Positions 1 to 8,574 of a stretch of DNA of 64,000 nucleotides are shown one piece after another (position 1 is the stretch's first letter; the number at the start of each line of letters is the position of its first letter). The translations under genes and the position numbers were made by a program. Origin of the DNA: G963667425 sp963667425 [NCBI: bacterium] (GTDB lineage: Bacteria; UBP6; UBA1177). The notes beneath the pieces were generated by a model. It was not told the origin of the DNA. It saw nothing but the letters and a program-made list of their open reading frames with translations, and did not search any database. The stretch is taken from contig OY763407.1 in NCBI GenBank assembly GCA_963667425.1, forward strand, positions 2,294,001 through 2,358,000, written 5' to 3'.

Positions 1-434
1 TCTCCATTCAAGCTATAGATTATAACGCTGGGATATTCATTTATAATCCATTCTTCTTTTTCTATAGGAGAGTCTATGTAAAACTGATCAGATTTATCAT
101 CGAAAGAGCTTTCTTTATTTGTAATTTTTATAAAAGAGACTCTGTTTTCATATCTTTCTTTCATTTTTTCAATATAAGTATCAAGCTTTCTGCATGGTTC
201 ACAATTTTCTATTGAAAAATCTATAAAAAGAAGTTTGCCTTTGGCAACTTGCTGTAGTGATAGACTTTCATTGTTTTGAATCTTTTTTAAAAAAGGTTTT
301 TGAAAAAATTTTTCTACGGGTTTTTCAAGTGGTTTGACTGATTCATTATTGTTTTCAGGTTGTGCTACCTGTTTTACAGACGAAGCACATGAAAAAATAA
401 GTGTAAATATAAAAAGACTAATCAGAAGTTTCAT
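1..434 (-). CDS. Thioredoxin-like lipoprotein (partial, C-terminus off left edge)
   Basis: Reading leftward from an ATG at 432-434 gives about 144 residues before the window ends, so the C-terminus is missing. The N-terminus has a lysine, a hydrophobic stretch and a lipobox-like LIFSC (Cys16), which suggests an outer- or inner-membrane lipoprotein. After a linker there is a thioredoxin-type beta strand and a CEPC motif (Cys78 and Cys81) followed by a helix. This is the redox-active CxxC of TlpA/thioredoxin-like proteins. The expected job is periplasmic thiol-disulfide exchange, but substrates cannot be inferred. The start overlaps the end of the LapA-like gene by 17 bases, so the two are probably co-transcribed and translationally coupled. 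The frame is too short to appear as a complete ORF. The family call rests on CxxC context only. Confidence 0.7.
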   Translation of the reverse strand, partial: MKLLISLFIFTLIFSCASSVKQVAQPENNNESVKPLEKPVEKFFQKPFLKKIQNNESLSLQQVAKGKLLFIDFSIENCEPCRKLDTYIEKMKERYENRVSFIKITNKESSFDDKSDQFYIDSPIEKEEWIINEYPSVIIYSLNG

Positions 435-786
435 CAGTATCTGTATCTTCTTCTTCCACGGAAGTATTTGTTACATCGTTTGAAGGTTCAGTTTCTGTTT
501 GCTGAGGTTCATAAATTTCAAGCTGTTTTTTTAATTTTCTTATTTCTTTACGAAGTTTTCTTTCTCTTAAATTTACTTTTGCGATATCAAATATAAAGAC
601 AAGGAGCATTATAAGTGCACCAAAAAAGGATGCCAAGACACCAAAAACGCCTACAGACATAGGAGCTGTTTCATAAAAATAGAAGTCTACCGGAATCTGT
701 GTGGGATTGAATAGGGAAAAAAGATATGTAACTATTAAAACGGCAACAATCATTAACATTGTTTTAAGTTTTGCAAGGAAATTCAT
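418..786 (-). CDS. LapA-domain (DUF1049) inner-membrane protein
   Basis: A 122-residue protein with two membrane segments (about residues 8-27 and 45-68). They are separated by a short loop containing the Asn-Pro and Pro-Val-Asp-Phe positions typical of the LapA domain. A charged coiled-coil (about 72-95) and an Asp/Glu/Thr-rich tail follow. In Enterobacteria LapA helps control LPS assembly together with LapB; no lapB is visible here, so only the domain can be claimed. The gene overlaps the downstream thioredoxin-like lipoprotein by 17 bases. A 172-189 base divergent spacer separates it from the GT2 gene. Confidence 0.75.
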   Translation of the reverse strand: MNFLAKLKTMLMIVAVLIVTYLFSLFNPTQIPVDFYFYETAPMSVGVFGVLASFFGALIMLLVFIFDIAKVNLRERKLRKEIRKLKKQLEIYEPQQTETEPSNDVTNTSVEEEDTDTDETSD

Positions 787-902
787 GCCTGCTCCTTATT
801 TTTAACATTTAAACAACTGATTATAATGCAGAAGCGGAATTTTTCCAAAGAAAAAGCTTACGTTTTACAGATTACTCAAAAAAGTATTTCTTTTTTCTAC
901 CC

Positions 903-930
903 TTGACATATTCTGCTTATTGGATATTTT
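903..930 (+). promoter_or_regulatory. Candidate sigma-70-type promoter for the GT2 gene
   Basis: A perfect -35 TTGACA at 903-908 is followed after 16 bases by TATTTT (925-930, 4 of 6 matches to TATAAT). Transcription would begin near 937, leaving a short leader before the GTG at 959 or ATG at 974. I looked for a sigma-54 element in this spacer because of the nearby sigma-54 activator and saw none. Confidence 0.5.
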
Positions 931-973
931 TAAGACCGTTTTTTATCGTTTTTTGTAAGTGGTTGATAAAACT

Positions 974-2494
974 ATGAAAGATTTTTTTCTTTACGGTTAT
1001 TTTGTTATTTTGGCAATTCTTTCGGTTTTTGGAGTTCACAGGTATTACACAGTTCATCTTTTTAGAAAATATAAAAATGCTGTAAAAAAACCTGAAAAAA
1101 ACTTTGAAAAGAAACCGCATGTCACGATTCAGCTTCCTATTTTTAATGAGCGTTATGTTACGGAAAGGCTTATTGATGCTGTGTGTAATATAAATTATCC
1201 CAAAGAATTTCTGGAAATTCAGGTCCTTGATGATTCCACAGATGATACTTCTGATATTGCAGAAAAAAAGGTTAATGAAAAAAAGAAAGAGGGTTTTGAT
1301 ATCTCATTTATTCACCGTAATGATAGAAGTGGTTTTAAAGCTGGAGCTTTAGAGGCCGGTCTTAAGGTTGCAAAGGGTGATTTTGTTGCTATTTTTGATG
1401 CTGATTTTATTCCGCCTACTAATTTTCTTGAAAGTACAATAGATTTTTTTACTGATAAAAAAATTGGTATGGTTCAGACAAGATGGGATCACGAGAACAG
1501 AGGCTTTTCCATTCTTACAGAGTGTCAGAGTATTTTACTTGACGGTCATTTTATGCTTGAACATACGGCAAGAAATAGAAGTGGCAGGTTTTTTAATTTT
1601 AATGGTACTGCAGGTATATGGCGAAAAGAAACAATTCGTGATGCCGGCGGCTGGCAGCATGATACTTTAACTGAAGATCTGGATCTCAGTTACAGAGCTC
1701 AGATAAAAGGCTGGCAGTTTATTTATCTTCCTGAAATTACAGTTCCGGCTGAACTCCCTGTTGAAATGAGGGCTTTTAAATCACAGCAGTTCAGGTGGGC
1801 AAAGGGAAGTATTCAGGTTTTTCTTAAACTTTTTCCAACTATTTTAAGATCTAATCTCCCTTTTAAAGTTAAACTGGAAGCTTTTTTTCATCTTGCAGCT
1901 AATTTCGCATATCTTCTAATGGTTGTTTTATGCTGTATGATGCCGATGAATATTTTTTTTCGTTATGGAAGTGATTCTGTTAATTTGAAGTTTCTTGATC
2001 TTCCGATTTTTTTCTTTGCAACTGCTTCTGTTTTCTTTTTTTATTTTTATTCTGAATTTATAGTTTTTAGAGAGACTGCTTCTGTTAAAGATAGAAATAA
2101 ACTGCCGGTTTTCTTTTATATTCCTTTTACAATTGCTATAGGTATAGGACTGGCTGTAAATAATGCAAAAGCAGTAATTGAAGCACTTCGAGGGAAAGTT
2201 TCTCCTTTTGTAAGAACTCCGAAATATAATGTTATTGCAGGAGAGAGTGTAAAAAACTCTGTTGTTGTAAGTAAAGTGTCAAAAAATATTTACAGTTTTA
2301 AGGGTTTAGATTTGACAACAATGATAGAGCTCCTTTTCGGTTTATATTTTTCTTTTACAGTATTTTTTGCTTTTTACATCAAAAGTTATACTTCAGTTCC
2401 GTTCCTGATGCTTTTTCAGATAGGTTTTCTTTACACATCGCTGCTTTCTATTTCAGGAAAGTTTCGTAATTTCAGACGTCAATCTGCTTTTTAG
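974..2494 (+). CDS. Processive family 2 glycosyltransferase (cellulose synthase-like)
   Basis: A polytopic membrane glycosyltransferase of about 506 residues. Numbering from an upstream GTG at 959, a first membrane segment (about 10-28) precedes a GT-A domain. That domain has the paired aspartates of DDS (91-92), the metal-binding DAD (147-149), the catalytic TED (238-240) and QxxRW as QQFRW (276-280). These are the signature residues of processive beta-glycosyltransferases such as BcsA and CsbB/mannan-type synthases. Four or five membrane helices follow (about 310-495). No PilZ domain is fused. The likely role is polymerising or extending a cell-surface polysaccharide at the inner membrane. 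Start choice is uncertain: ATG 974 gives a cleaner membrane-anchor N-terminus, and GTG 959 is in frame. The 3' end overlaps the convergent histidine kinase gene by 23 bases. Confidence 0.85.
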   Translation: MKDFFLYGYFVILAILSVFGVHRYYTVHLFRKYKNAVKKPEKNFEKKPHVTIQLPIFNERYVTERLIDAVCNINYPKEFLEIQVLDDSTDDTSDIAEKKVNEKKKEGFDISFIHRNDRSGFKAGALEAGLKVAKGDFVAIFDADFIPPTNFLESTIDFFTDKKIGMVQTRWDHENRGFSILTECQSILLDGHFMLEHTARNRSGRFFNFNGTAGIWRKETIRDAGGWQHDTLTEDLDLSYRAQIKGWQFIYLPEITVPAELPVEMRAFKSQQFRWAKGSIQVFLKLFPTILRSNLPFKVKLEAFFHLAANFAYLLMVVLCCMMPMNIFFRYGSDSVNLKFLDLPIFFFATASVFFFYFYSEFIVFRETASVKDRNKLPVFFYIPFTIAIGIGLAVNNAKAVIEALRGKVSPFVRTPKYNVIAGESVKNSVVVSKVSKNIYSFKGLDLTTMIELLFGLYFSFTVFFAFYIKSYTSVPFLMLFQIGFLYTSLLSISGKFRNFRRQSAF

Positions 2495-4457
2495 GAATAG
2501 TTACAGTAAATTCTGCTCCATTTTCGGAATTTTTGGAAAGAGATATTTTTCCATTCAGAATTTTCAGATTTTTTCTGCATATGGCGAGTCCAAGTCCGTT
2601 TCCATCCTGTTTTGTTGTAAAAAATGGTTCAAAGATATTTTTTTCCTTATCTTCGGGAATTCCTTTTCCGTCATCTTTTACCGTTATTCTGAGCATTTTA
2701 TTCTGCTCTATAACATTGACCAAGATAAGGGATCCTTTGTCTGATTTTTCAATTGAATGTATGGCATTATTTATGAGATTTATAAGAACCTGCTTCAGTT
2801 TATTCCAATCTATGTAAAAAGTCCCTTTTGTGTTGTTCTGGAATTCTATTTTTATGCTGCTGGTTTTGAAAATATAGGAAAGCTCGGTAAAAAAAGTTTT
2901 GAAAGTGTTCTTTTCTGCTGATGGTTTTGTTACTCTTCCATATGTTAGCATTTTTTCTACAGTATCATTAAGTCTTCTGAGTTCTTTTCTTGAAATATCA
3001 AGATATTCCATATCAAAATCTTCAATATTTTTTAAAGACTCTGATAAAACGTCCATATTGAACATAATAGATGTCAGAGGTGTTCTGAGTTCGTGAGCAA
3101 TAATTGAAACCATCTTTCCAACTTCCTGAAAATATTGTGTTTCCTGAAGATGCTTTTCTCTTTCAACGATGTCTGATATAAGAATAAGTCTTGTCAGATT
3201 ATGAATAGCTATATTGGTAAAAGAGATTATGTGTTCAGTGAAAAACTGTTTTATTTCTCTGCCGGAAAATATAAATAGAGCTGAAATAGATTCGTCTTTA
3301 TAAAAAGGAACAATAAATTCTGCATCAAGTCTTTCAAATTCTGCAAATAGTTCAGGAGTAATTCTTGTAGATGTTTTCAGCATGAAAGGGACATTGTTTC
3401 CCTGAAAAAAAGTTGTCAGATAAGAGTTTTTTTCTTCAGGGGAGTACTGTATGGAAGAGACTTCTTCTTCGGTCAATGTATTATCAAATGCAATAAATCT
3501 GAAAGACTCTATATCTTTAAATGTCTGATAAAGATGACGTTCAAACATGGAAAAAAAATCTTTGTAATTTGATGTTTCGGCAGCTTTTGTTCTAAATATA
3601 GCTATGGATTTTTGTATGTCTATTTGCCTGCTGTCAAAATAGTTGTATATAAATATTGATGCATATGCGGTTGCTGCTGAAAATGTTAATGTTCCAATAA
3701 TAAGGCCGATTGTATAAGGGACAAAAAAGTCTACTGAAGAGAAAAATTTTATAAATAGTGCTCTGTATGGAGAAAGAGCCTGGAGCATGATTGTCATAAG
3801 AAAAGAGAAGAAAATTATGAGCTTTAATATATTATGATTTAAAGATGTTTCAGTATTAAGCCGTATGGACATAAAATGATATATAAAAATATATATAAGA
3901 GGGGATATAATAAGAGAATATAGTTTAAACGTATTTATATTATAACTTTCTATGACAGTAACAGTAAACAGTGGTAATGTAAGCGTTAAAACTGCAACTG
4001 CAAAATTAAACAAAGAAACTATAATTCTTTTTTCAGATGAGATATATTTTCTTTTTCTTATGATAAAAATAACATTAAGCAGAAAAAAGAAAATCCCTGA
4101 TATTAAATATAAAAGAGAAGTTCTTTCCATGGTGAAAAAAAGATAAAATAAAACACCGCTTACAGCAAGAATAAGTGAAAACCACGGTTTATTAAGTCTG
4201 GTGGAACGTGGAAAAGAGTAAATAAAAGCGGTTGACATAATTTGAAAAACTATAGATACGATGAAAAAATATCCTGTTTTAAAAGGAAAGTATTCAACCA
4301 CTATGGCGGAAAACACAGCTTGGTGAAAAGATGAAAAAAGAACGAAAAAAGTATTATCAAGTCTAGCTTTACCTTTCCATAAAATATACCATCCAATAGA
4401 AAAGACAGTTAATATCTGAAAAATTTGAAATAGAGAATCAATCTGTAGTGATGTCAT
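2472..4457 (-). CDS. Membrane sensor histidine kinase, PrsK-like
   Basis: A 661-residue kinase. Roughly the first 275 residues contain eight or so hydrophobic helices, followed by a GAF-like cytoplasmic region (about 295-430). The HisKA dimerisation domain carries the phospho-accepting His455 in HELRTP. A HATPase domain has an N-box (NLINNA), the G1 motif DDGKGIP and the G2 motif GNGLGLAI. This order matches PrsK-type kinases that control exopolysaccharide export in PEP-CTERM systems, though no PEP-CTERM genes are visible here. It overlaps the upstream response regulator by 20 bases, making a co-translated two-component pair. Flanking GT2 and WecA-like genes point to surface polysaccharide control. 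The signal sensed is unknown. Confidence 0.85.
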   Translation of the reverse strand: MTSLQIDSLFQIFQILTVFSIGWYILWKGKARLDNTFFVLFSSFHQAVFSAIVVEYFPFKTGYFFIVSIVFQIMSTAFIYSFPRSTRLNKPWFSLILAVSGVLFYLFFTMERTSLLYLISGIFFFLLNVIFIIRKRKYISSEKRIIVSLFNFAVAVLTLTLPLFTVTVIESYNINTFKLYSLIISPLIYIFIYHFMSIRLNTETSLNHNILKLIIFFSFLMTIMLQALSPYRALFIKFFSSVDFFVPYTIGLIIGTLTFSAATAYASIFIYNYFDSRQIDIQKSIAIFRTKAAETSNYKDFFSMFERHLYQTFKDIESFRFIAFDNTLTEEEVSSIQYSPEEKNSYLTTFFQGNNVPFMLKTSTRITPELFAEFERLDAEFIVPFYKDESISALFIFSGREIKQFFTEHIISFTNIAIHNLTRLILISDIVEREKHLQETQYFQEVGKMVSIIAHELRTPLTSIMFNMDVLSESLKNIEDFDMEYLDISRKELRRLNDTVEKMLTYGRVTKPSAEKNTFKTFFTELSYIFKTSSIKIEFQNNTKGTFYIDWNKLKQVLINLINNAIHSIEKSDKGSLILVNVIEQNKMLRITVKDDGKGIPEDKEKNIFEPFFTTKQDGNGLGLAICRKNLKILNGKISLSKNSENGAEFTVTIPKKQIDV

Positions 4458-5835
4458 TCTTTTTTAATCCATATTCTTCAATTTTTTTATCCAAAGTCGG
4501 TCTTGTGATTCCAAGTATGGCAACGCTTTTTCCCTTATGCCAGTTCATGTTTTCAAGAACATATGAAATATAGTTTTTCTCTAGTTCTCTGAGAGGAATG
4601 AATCTGGAAAATGCAAACTGATCTGAAGAAGAGTCATCAATTTTTTCCATGTTTGTATCACAGTCAATAAATGGTGAAATTTCTTCTCTTGTTATTAGTG
4701 GATTTTTTGTTCCTATTGCTGTTTTTATTATGATATTTTCGAGTTCTCTTACATTTCCCGGCCAATCATATGCTTTTAAAAGATCCAAAGCCTCTATTGT
4801 TATTCCTTCAACATTTGTTCCCATGTCATGATTTGCTTTTTTGATAAAATGGGCAGAAAGCAGATCTATATCTTCCTTTCTTTGTCTTAACGGAGGAATT
4901 GAAAGAGTTATAACATTTAGACGATAATAAAGGTCTTCTCTAAAAAGGCCACTTGCTACCATTGATGAAAGATTTCTGTTTGTTGCGGCAATAATTCTTC
5001 CTTTAAATCGTTTGGCTTCAGAGCTTCCAATAGGATAATATTCTCTCTCCTGAAGAATTCTCAGAAGTTTTGCCTGAAACTCAAGAGGCATTTCGGAAAT
5101 TTCATCGAGAAACAATGTTCCTTCATCTGCGGCAGCCAATTTGCCTTTTCTATCATTATCTGCACCGGTAAAACTTCCTTTTACGTATCCCATAAGTTCG
5201 CTTTCTATTAAATTGGAAGGAATGGCGGCACAGTTTACGGGTACAAAAGGAAAGCTTCTGTTTTCGGAATTATTATGAACAGCTTTTGCAACGACCTCTT
5301 TTCCTGTTCCACTTTCTCCTGTTATAAGTACGATGGCTTTATTTGAAGAAACTGATGCGATACTTTTATATACATCTATCATAGCCGGAGACCTTCCGAT
5401 GAGAGATGTTTTCTGAAAACCTTCATTATCAACAAGAAATCCGATTCTTTCAGTTGAAAGAATTCTTTCAAAAGCTTTTGTAACAGTATCTATTAGCTTT
5501 TCAAGAGATATTGGTTTGGAAAGAAAATCAAAAGCACCGAAACTTATAGCCTTTAAAGCTGCGTCCATGTCTCCGTATGCAGTTATGGCAATAAAAACCG
5601 GAGTAGTTGTTCTGTTTTCCTTTTTTATTTTTTCAAGAAGTTCCAAACCGTTCATTATCGGCATATTTATATCCAGAAGAACCAGCTGTGGCGAGAAAGA
5701 TTCTATTTTTTCGTAACCGTCAAGCCCATCTTTTGCTGTTTCGACAACAAATCCTTTGGAACTTAGAAGTTTTTCATAACTTCTTCTTATAGAAAGGTCA
5801 TCATCAATGATAAGAATTTTTTCAGTAAGTGACAC
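4438..5835 (-). CDS. NtrC-family sigma-54 response regulator, PrsR-like
   Basis: A 465-residue activator. The receiver domain (about 5-122) has the acidic pocket DDD (11-13), phospho-acceptor Asp55 and Lys107. The AAA+ domain has Walker A GESGTGKE (173-180), Walker B LFLDE (241-245) and a C-terminal Fis-type helix-turn-helix (about 425-460). The sigma-54 contact loop reads GSFTGA (220-225) instead of the usual GAFTGA. The start is GTG at 5833-5835, set by AAGGAGG immediately upstream. It forms an overlapping pair with the kinase. A 16-base palindrome lies about 30 bases upstream and may be an autoregulatory site. The target promoters are not identifiable by eye. Confidence 0.9.
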   Translation of the reverse strand: MSLTEKILIIDDDLSIRRSYEKLLSSKGFVVETAKDGLDGYEKIESFSPQLVLLDINMPIMNGLELLEKIKKENRTTTPVFIAITAYGDMDAALKAISFGAFDFLSKPISLEKLIDTVTKAFERILSTERIGFLVDNEGFQKTSLIGRSPAMIDVYKSIASVSSNKAIVLITGESGTGKEVVAKAVHNNSENRSFPFVPVNCAAIPSNLIESELMGYVKGSFTGADNDRKGKLAAADEGTLFLDEISEMPLEFQAKLLRILQEREYYPIGSSEAKRFKGRIIAATNRNLSSMVASGLFREDLYYRLNVITLSIPPLRQRKEDIDLLSAHFIKKANHDMGTNVEGITIEALDLLKAYDWPGNVRELENIIIKTAIGTKNPLITREEISPFIDCDTNMEKIDDSSSDQFAFSRFIPLRELEKNYISYVLENMNWHKGKSVAILGITRPTLDKKIEEYGLKKNDITTD

Positions 5836-5864
5836 AAATGCCTCCTTTTTATAAAAAACTTAGT

Positions 5865-5880
5865 AAAGTATATATACTTT
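5865..5880. promoter_or_regulatory. Perfect 16-bp palindrome upstream of the response regulator
   Basis: AAAGTATATATACTTT is its own reverse complement. On the minus strand it overlaps a possible -10 (TATACT) lying 15 bases after TTGATT, and sits 30 bases before the response-regulator GTG. This position suits a dimeric repressor or autoregulator. AT-rich palindromes can arise by chance in this composition. Confidence 0.35.
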
Positions 5881-6045
5881 AAAATAAAATCAAAAAAACT
5901 TATTTATAAATATTTTTCTGCTCTTTATTTAAAAGCAGACTGGAAAGTATTTTTAAACATTATTTTCAGTTTATAAAAACATTTTGATTTTACCATTCAA
6001 TTCAACTAAACTTAAATGCGATTTTAATGAGAGGATTGTTGAAAA

Positions 6046-7428
6046 ATGAAAACCTTTTTTGCCGGTTTTATAGTCTCTTTTATTGCTGTTGCAGCTCTTA
6101 CTCCTTTTCTGATAAAAGTTGGGAAAAAGTATAATCTTATTGATGAATCTAATAGAAGAAAAGTTCACAGAGGTGCAATTCCAAGAATTGGAGGAGTAGG
6201 AATAACAATTGGAACATTGCTTCCAATAATTGCTCTTTCTTTTGTCGGCAATGATCCTTCACATCTTTTTTTTGATGGACCTGAAAACGCACTTGTTGTT
6301 ATTGGCGGTGGTTTAGCTATTGCTCTGATGGGGCTTTTTGATGATATTTTTGGAGTTCCTGCAAAAATCAAGCTCCTTTTTCAGTTTCTTCTTGCCGGAA
6401 TGGCATATTATTTCGGTTTTTCAATGGCGGTTTTAAATACACCTCTTGGTCCTTTGGATATGGGTTTTTTTGCTGCTCCTGCAAGTATTTTATGGATTGT
6501 TGGAATTATAAATGCGTTTAATTTGATTGACGGTCTTGATGGATTGTCTTCAGGAATCGCTTTTTTTGTTTCTATAACTCTTTTTATAATGTCTATTTAC
6601 CATGTTCAGATGTTTCCTGCTATCGTTTCTTCCTGCCTTGCAGGGGCTGTGGCAGGTTTTCTGATTTATAATTTTAACCCTGCAAAAATTTTTATGGGTG
6701 ATTCCGGGTCAATGTTTATCGGATATCTTCTTGCAATAGTCTCTTTAAAAGGTGCTTCGAAGGGAGGAACTCTTGTCAGCATTCTGATTCCACTTATGGC
6801 AATGGGTGTTCCCATTCTTGATACTGTTATGGCTTTTGTAAGAAGAATTATTAGAAATCAGTCAATATTTTCCGCAGACAAACAGCATATTCATCATGTC
6901 CTTCTTTCAAAAGGGTGGACTCAGCGTAAGGTTGTAACTGTTTTATATGGTGTTTCTCTCGTTTTTGCTCTTCTGGCCATGCTTACAATATTTATGCACG
7001 ATATGGAACGATTCCTTATATTTATGGTTTTTATAATCATCGTTGTGATTTTTATTTCAAAGCTTGGTTATATGGAAATGATTCAGAGTCGATACAGACT
7101 TCGTAAACATAATCCTCTTGAGGAAGAACTTGTTAAGTTTTTTGCAGATAAATTCAGTCTTTTTTCAAATAAAGATATTTCTCAGGCACTTATCGGTTTT
7201 GATAAAATAGAGGGGCTTACAATGCTCTCTGCAAAAGGAGATCTTCTTTTCAGTTATGGAAAAACATCTTCTTCAGAATTTCTTGATGTTGAAGCTGAAA
7301 ATGATTCTTATCTTCGTCTTTACTGGAATGGTATAATTCCAGCTATAACATCTAAAGAATCAGCAATGTTTGAAATAATAGCAAAAGTTATGCTTCTGAA
7401 TGTATCTCGGAAAGAAGTTAATGAATAA
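6046..7428 (+). CDS. Undecaprenyl-phosphate sugar-1-phosphate transferase (WecA/TagO/MraY family)
   Basis: A 460-residue polyprenyl-phosphate N-acetylhexosamine-1-phosphate transferase with about ten membrane helices. Recognisable motifs are the metal-binding DD (99-100), the loop NAFNLIDGLDGL (156-167), GDSG (about 223-226) and the cytoplasmic HIHH (about 285-288) typical of the WecA/TagO branch. The reaction transfers sugar-1-phosphate from a UDP-sugar to undecaprenyl phosphate, starting a lipid-linked glycan. A C-terminal extension of roughly 100 residues after the last helix is longer than usual and its function is unknown. The neighbouring GT2 and two-component genes support a surface-glycan role. 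The end overlaps the start of the alcohol dehydrogenase gene. Confidence 0.88.
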   Translation: MKTFFAGFIVSFIAVAALTPFLIKVGKKYNLIDESNRRKVHRGAIPRIGGVGITIGTLLPIIALSFVGNDPSHLFFDGPENALVVIGGGLAIALMGLFDDIFGVPAKIKLLFQFLLAGMAYYFGFSMAVLNTPLGPLDMGFFAAPASILWIVGIINAFNLIDGLDGLSSGIAFFVSITLFIMSIYHVQMFPAIVSSCLAGAVAGFLIYNFNPAKIFMGDSGSMFIGYLLAIVSLKGASKGGTLVSILIPLMAMGVPILDTVMAFVRRIIRNQSIFSADKQHIHHVLLSKGWTQRKVVTVLYGVSLVFALLAMLTIFMHDMERFLIFMVFIIIVVIFISKLGYMEMIQSRYRLRKHNPLEEELVKFFADKFSLFSNKDISQALIGFDKIEGLTMLSAKGDLLFSYGKTSSSEFLDVEAENDSYLRLYWNGIIPAITSKESAMFEIIAKVMLLNVSRKEVNE

Positions 7429-8572
7429 GTTTTTGTTTCACATGCCTACAAAGGTTTATTTTGGAAAGGGCGAATTCTTACAATGTGCAGGTAAAATAAA
7501 GGAAGTGTCAACAAAAGCTGTTATTTTAACAGGCAAAAATTCTGCATTAAAAAACGGTTCTGCTGTAACACTTAAAAAACTTTTAAATGATAAGAATATT
7601 GAAGCCGAAATAATTTCAGGTATTTCTACAAATCCTGAAAGAGAGTATATCAATACTCTTTCAAAACAGATAAAAAACAGATTTGATTCTATTATCGCCA
7701 TGGGCGGAGGTTCTGTTATTGATGCCGGAAAAGCAGTTGCTGTTATGGCAAAATCTGAAAGTGAAGATATTTGGGATTTTGTGATGCATAGTGGAAAAAA
7801 ACCTAAAAAAGTTTTATCTGCGCTCCCTTTAATAGCTATTCCAACGGTAGCTTCGACAGGCTCTGAAACAAATGGACTTGCGGTTATCTCTTCAGATAAG
7901 GAAAATGCAAAACTTGAGCTTTTTTCAGAACATCTTTTCCCCAAAATAGCAATAATAGATCCTCTTCTTACAGAAACAGTTCCTGAAAACATAAAAGTTG
8001 CTGGTGCGGCAGATATTTTCTCGCATGCAATGGAGGCCTATCTTTCTTCTTCTCTAAATTATTCTCCGATAGATGACGGTTTTGCCGAAACAATCATGAA
8101 ATCAGTTCTTTTATCAATAAAGGATAGAAACAACATAGATATTGAAACTCTTTCCTGGGCTGCTGGGCTGCCACTTACAGGTATAACGTCAACTCTTAGG
8201 ACAGGTCCTTTTCCTCTTCATATAATGGAACATGTTCTTTCATCATTTACGGGAATTCATCATGGAACAGGGCTTGTTTTTCTGCTTCCTTTTTACCTTG
8301 AGAGAATAAAAAATGAAAGACCGGAACGTTTTGCTTCTTTTTGCAGGAATGTTTTTTCAGAAAATGGAGATTCTGTTTTAGAGAAGATTTCCGATATTTT
8401 TAAAATAGAAGTTGAGTGCTTAAAAAGTATTTTTAAAGATACAGATGCGGCTCTGATGGCAGAAAGAGCTATTTCCGTTTATGGTAACAGATTTGGAAAC
8501 ATAGGTCTTAAATGTTTTGATTATGATGGTGTTTTTTCAGTTTTTACAAGATTTTTACAGCAGATGGTTTAA
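7421..8572 (+). CDS. Iron-containing alcohol dehydrogenase
   Basis: A 383-residue group III alcohol dehydrogenase, which interconverts alcohols and aldehydes or ketones using NAD(P)H. The nucleotide-binding GGGSVIDAGKA lies near residue 90. The conserved TxASTGSE segment follows. The metal ligands are seen as Asp and His in AADIFSHAMEAY, and two further His in MEHVLSSF and GIHHGTG. I prefer ATG 7421 because CGGAAAGAAG lies just before it, rather than the in-frame ATG 7400 which has no ribosome site. The start overlaps the wecA-like stop by 8 bases. The substrate is unknown. Confidence 0.85.
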   Translation: MNKFLFHMPTKVYFGKGEFLQCAGKIKEVSTKAVILTGKNSALKNGSAVTLKKLLNDKNIEAEIISGISTNPEREYINTLSKQIKNRFDSIIAMGGGSVIDAGKAVAVMAKSESEDIWDFVMHSGKKPKKVLSALPLIAIPTVASTGSETNGLAVISSDKENAKLELFSEHLFPKIAIIDPLLTETVPENIKVAGAADIFSHAMEAYLSSSLNYSPIDDGFAETIMKSVLLSIKDRNNIDIETLSWAAGLPLTGITSTLRTGPFPLHIMEHVLSSFTGIHHGTGLVFLLPFYLERIKNERPERFASFCRNVFSENGDSVLEKISDIFKIEVECLKSIFKDTDAALMAERAISVYGNRFGNIGLKCFDYDGVFSVFTRFLQQMV

Positions 8573-8574
8573 GT

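Noticed and set aside
787-958. A sigma-54 promoter for the glycosyltransferase
   Set aside because: No GG-N10-GC pair with TGGCAC and TTGC-like elements was found; a sigma-70-type TTGACA is present instead.
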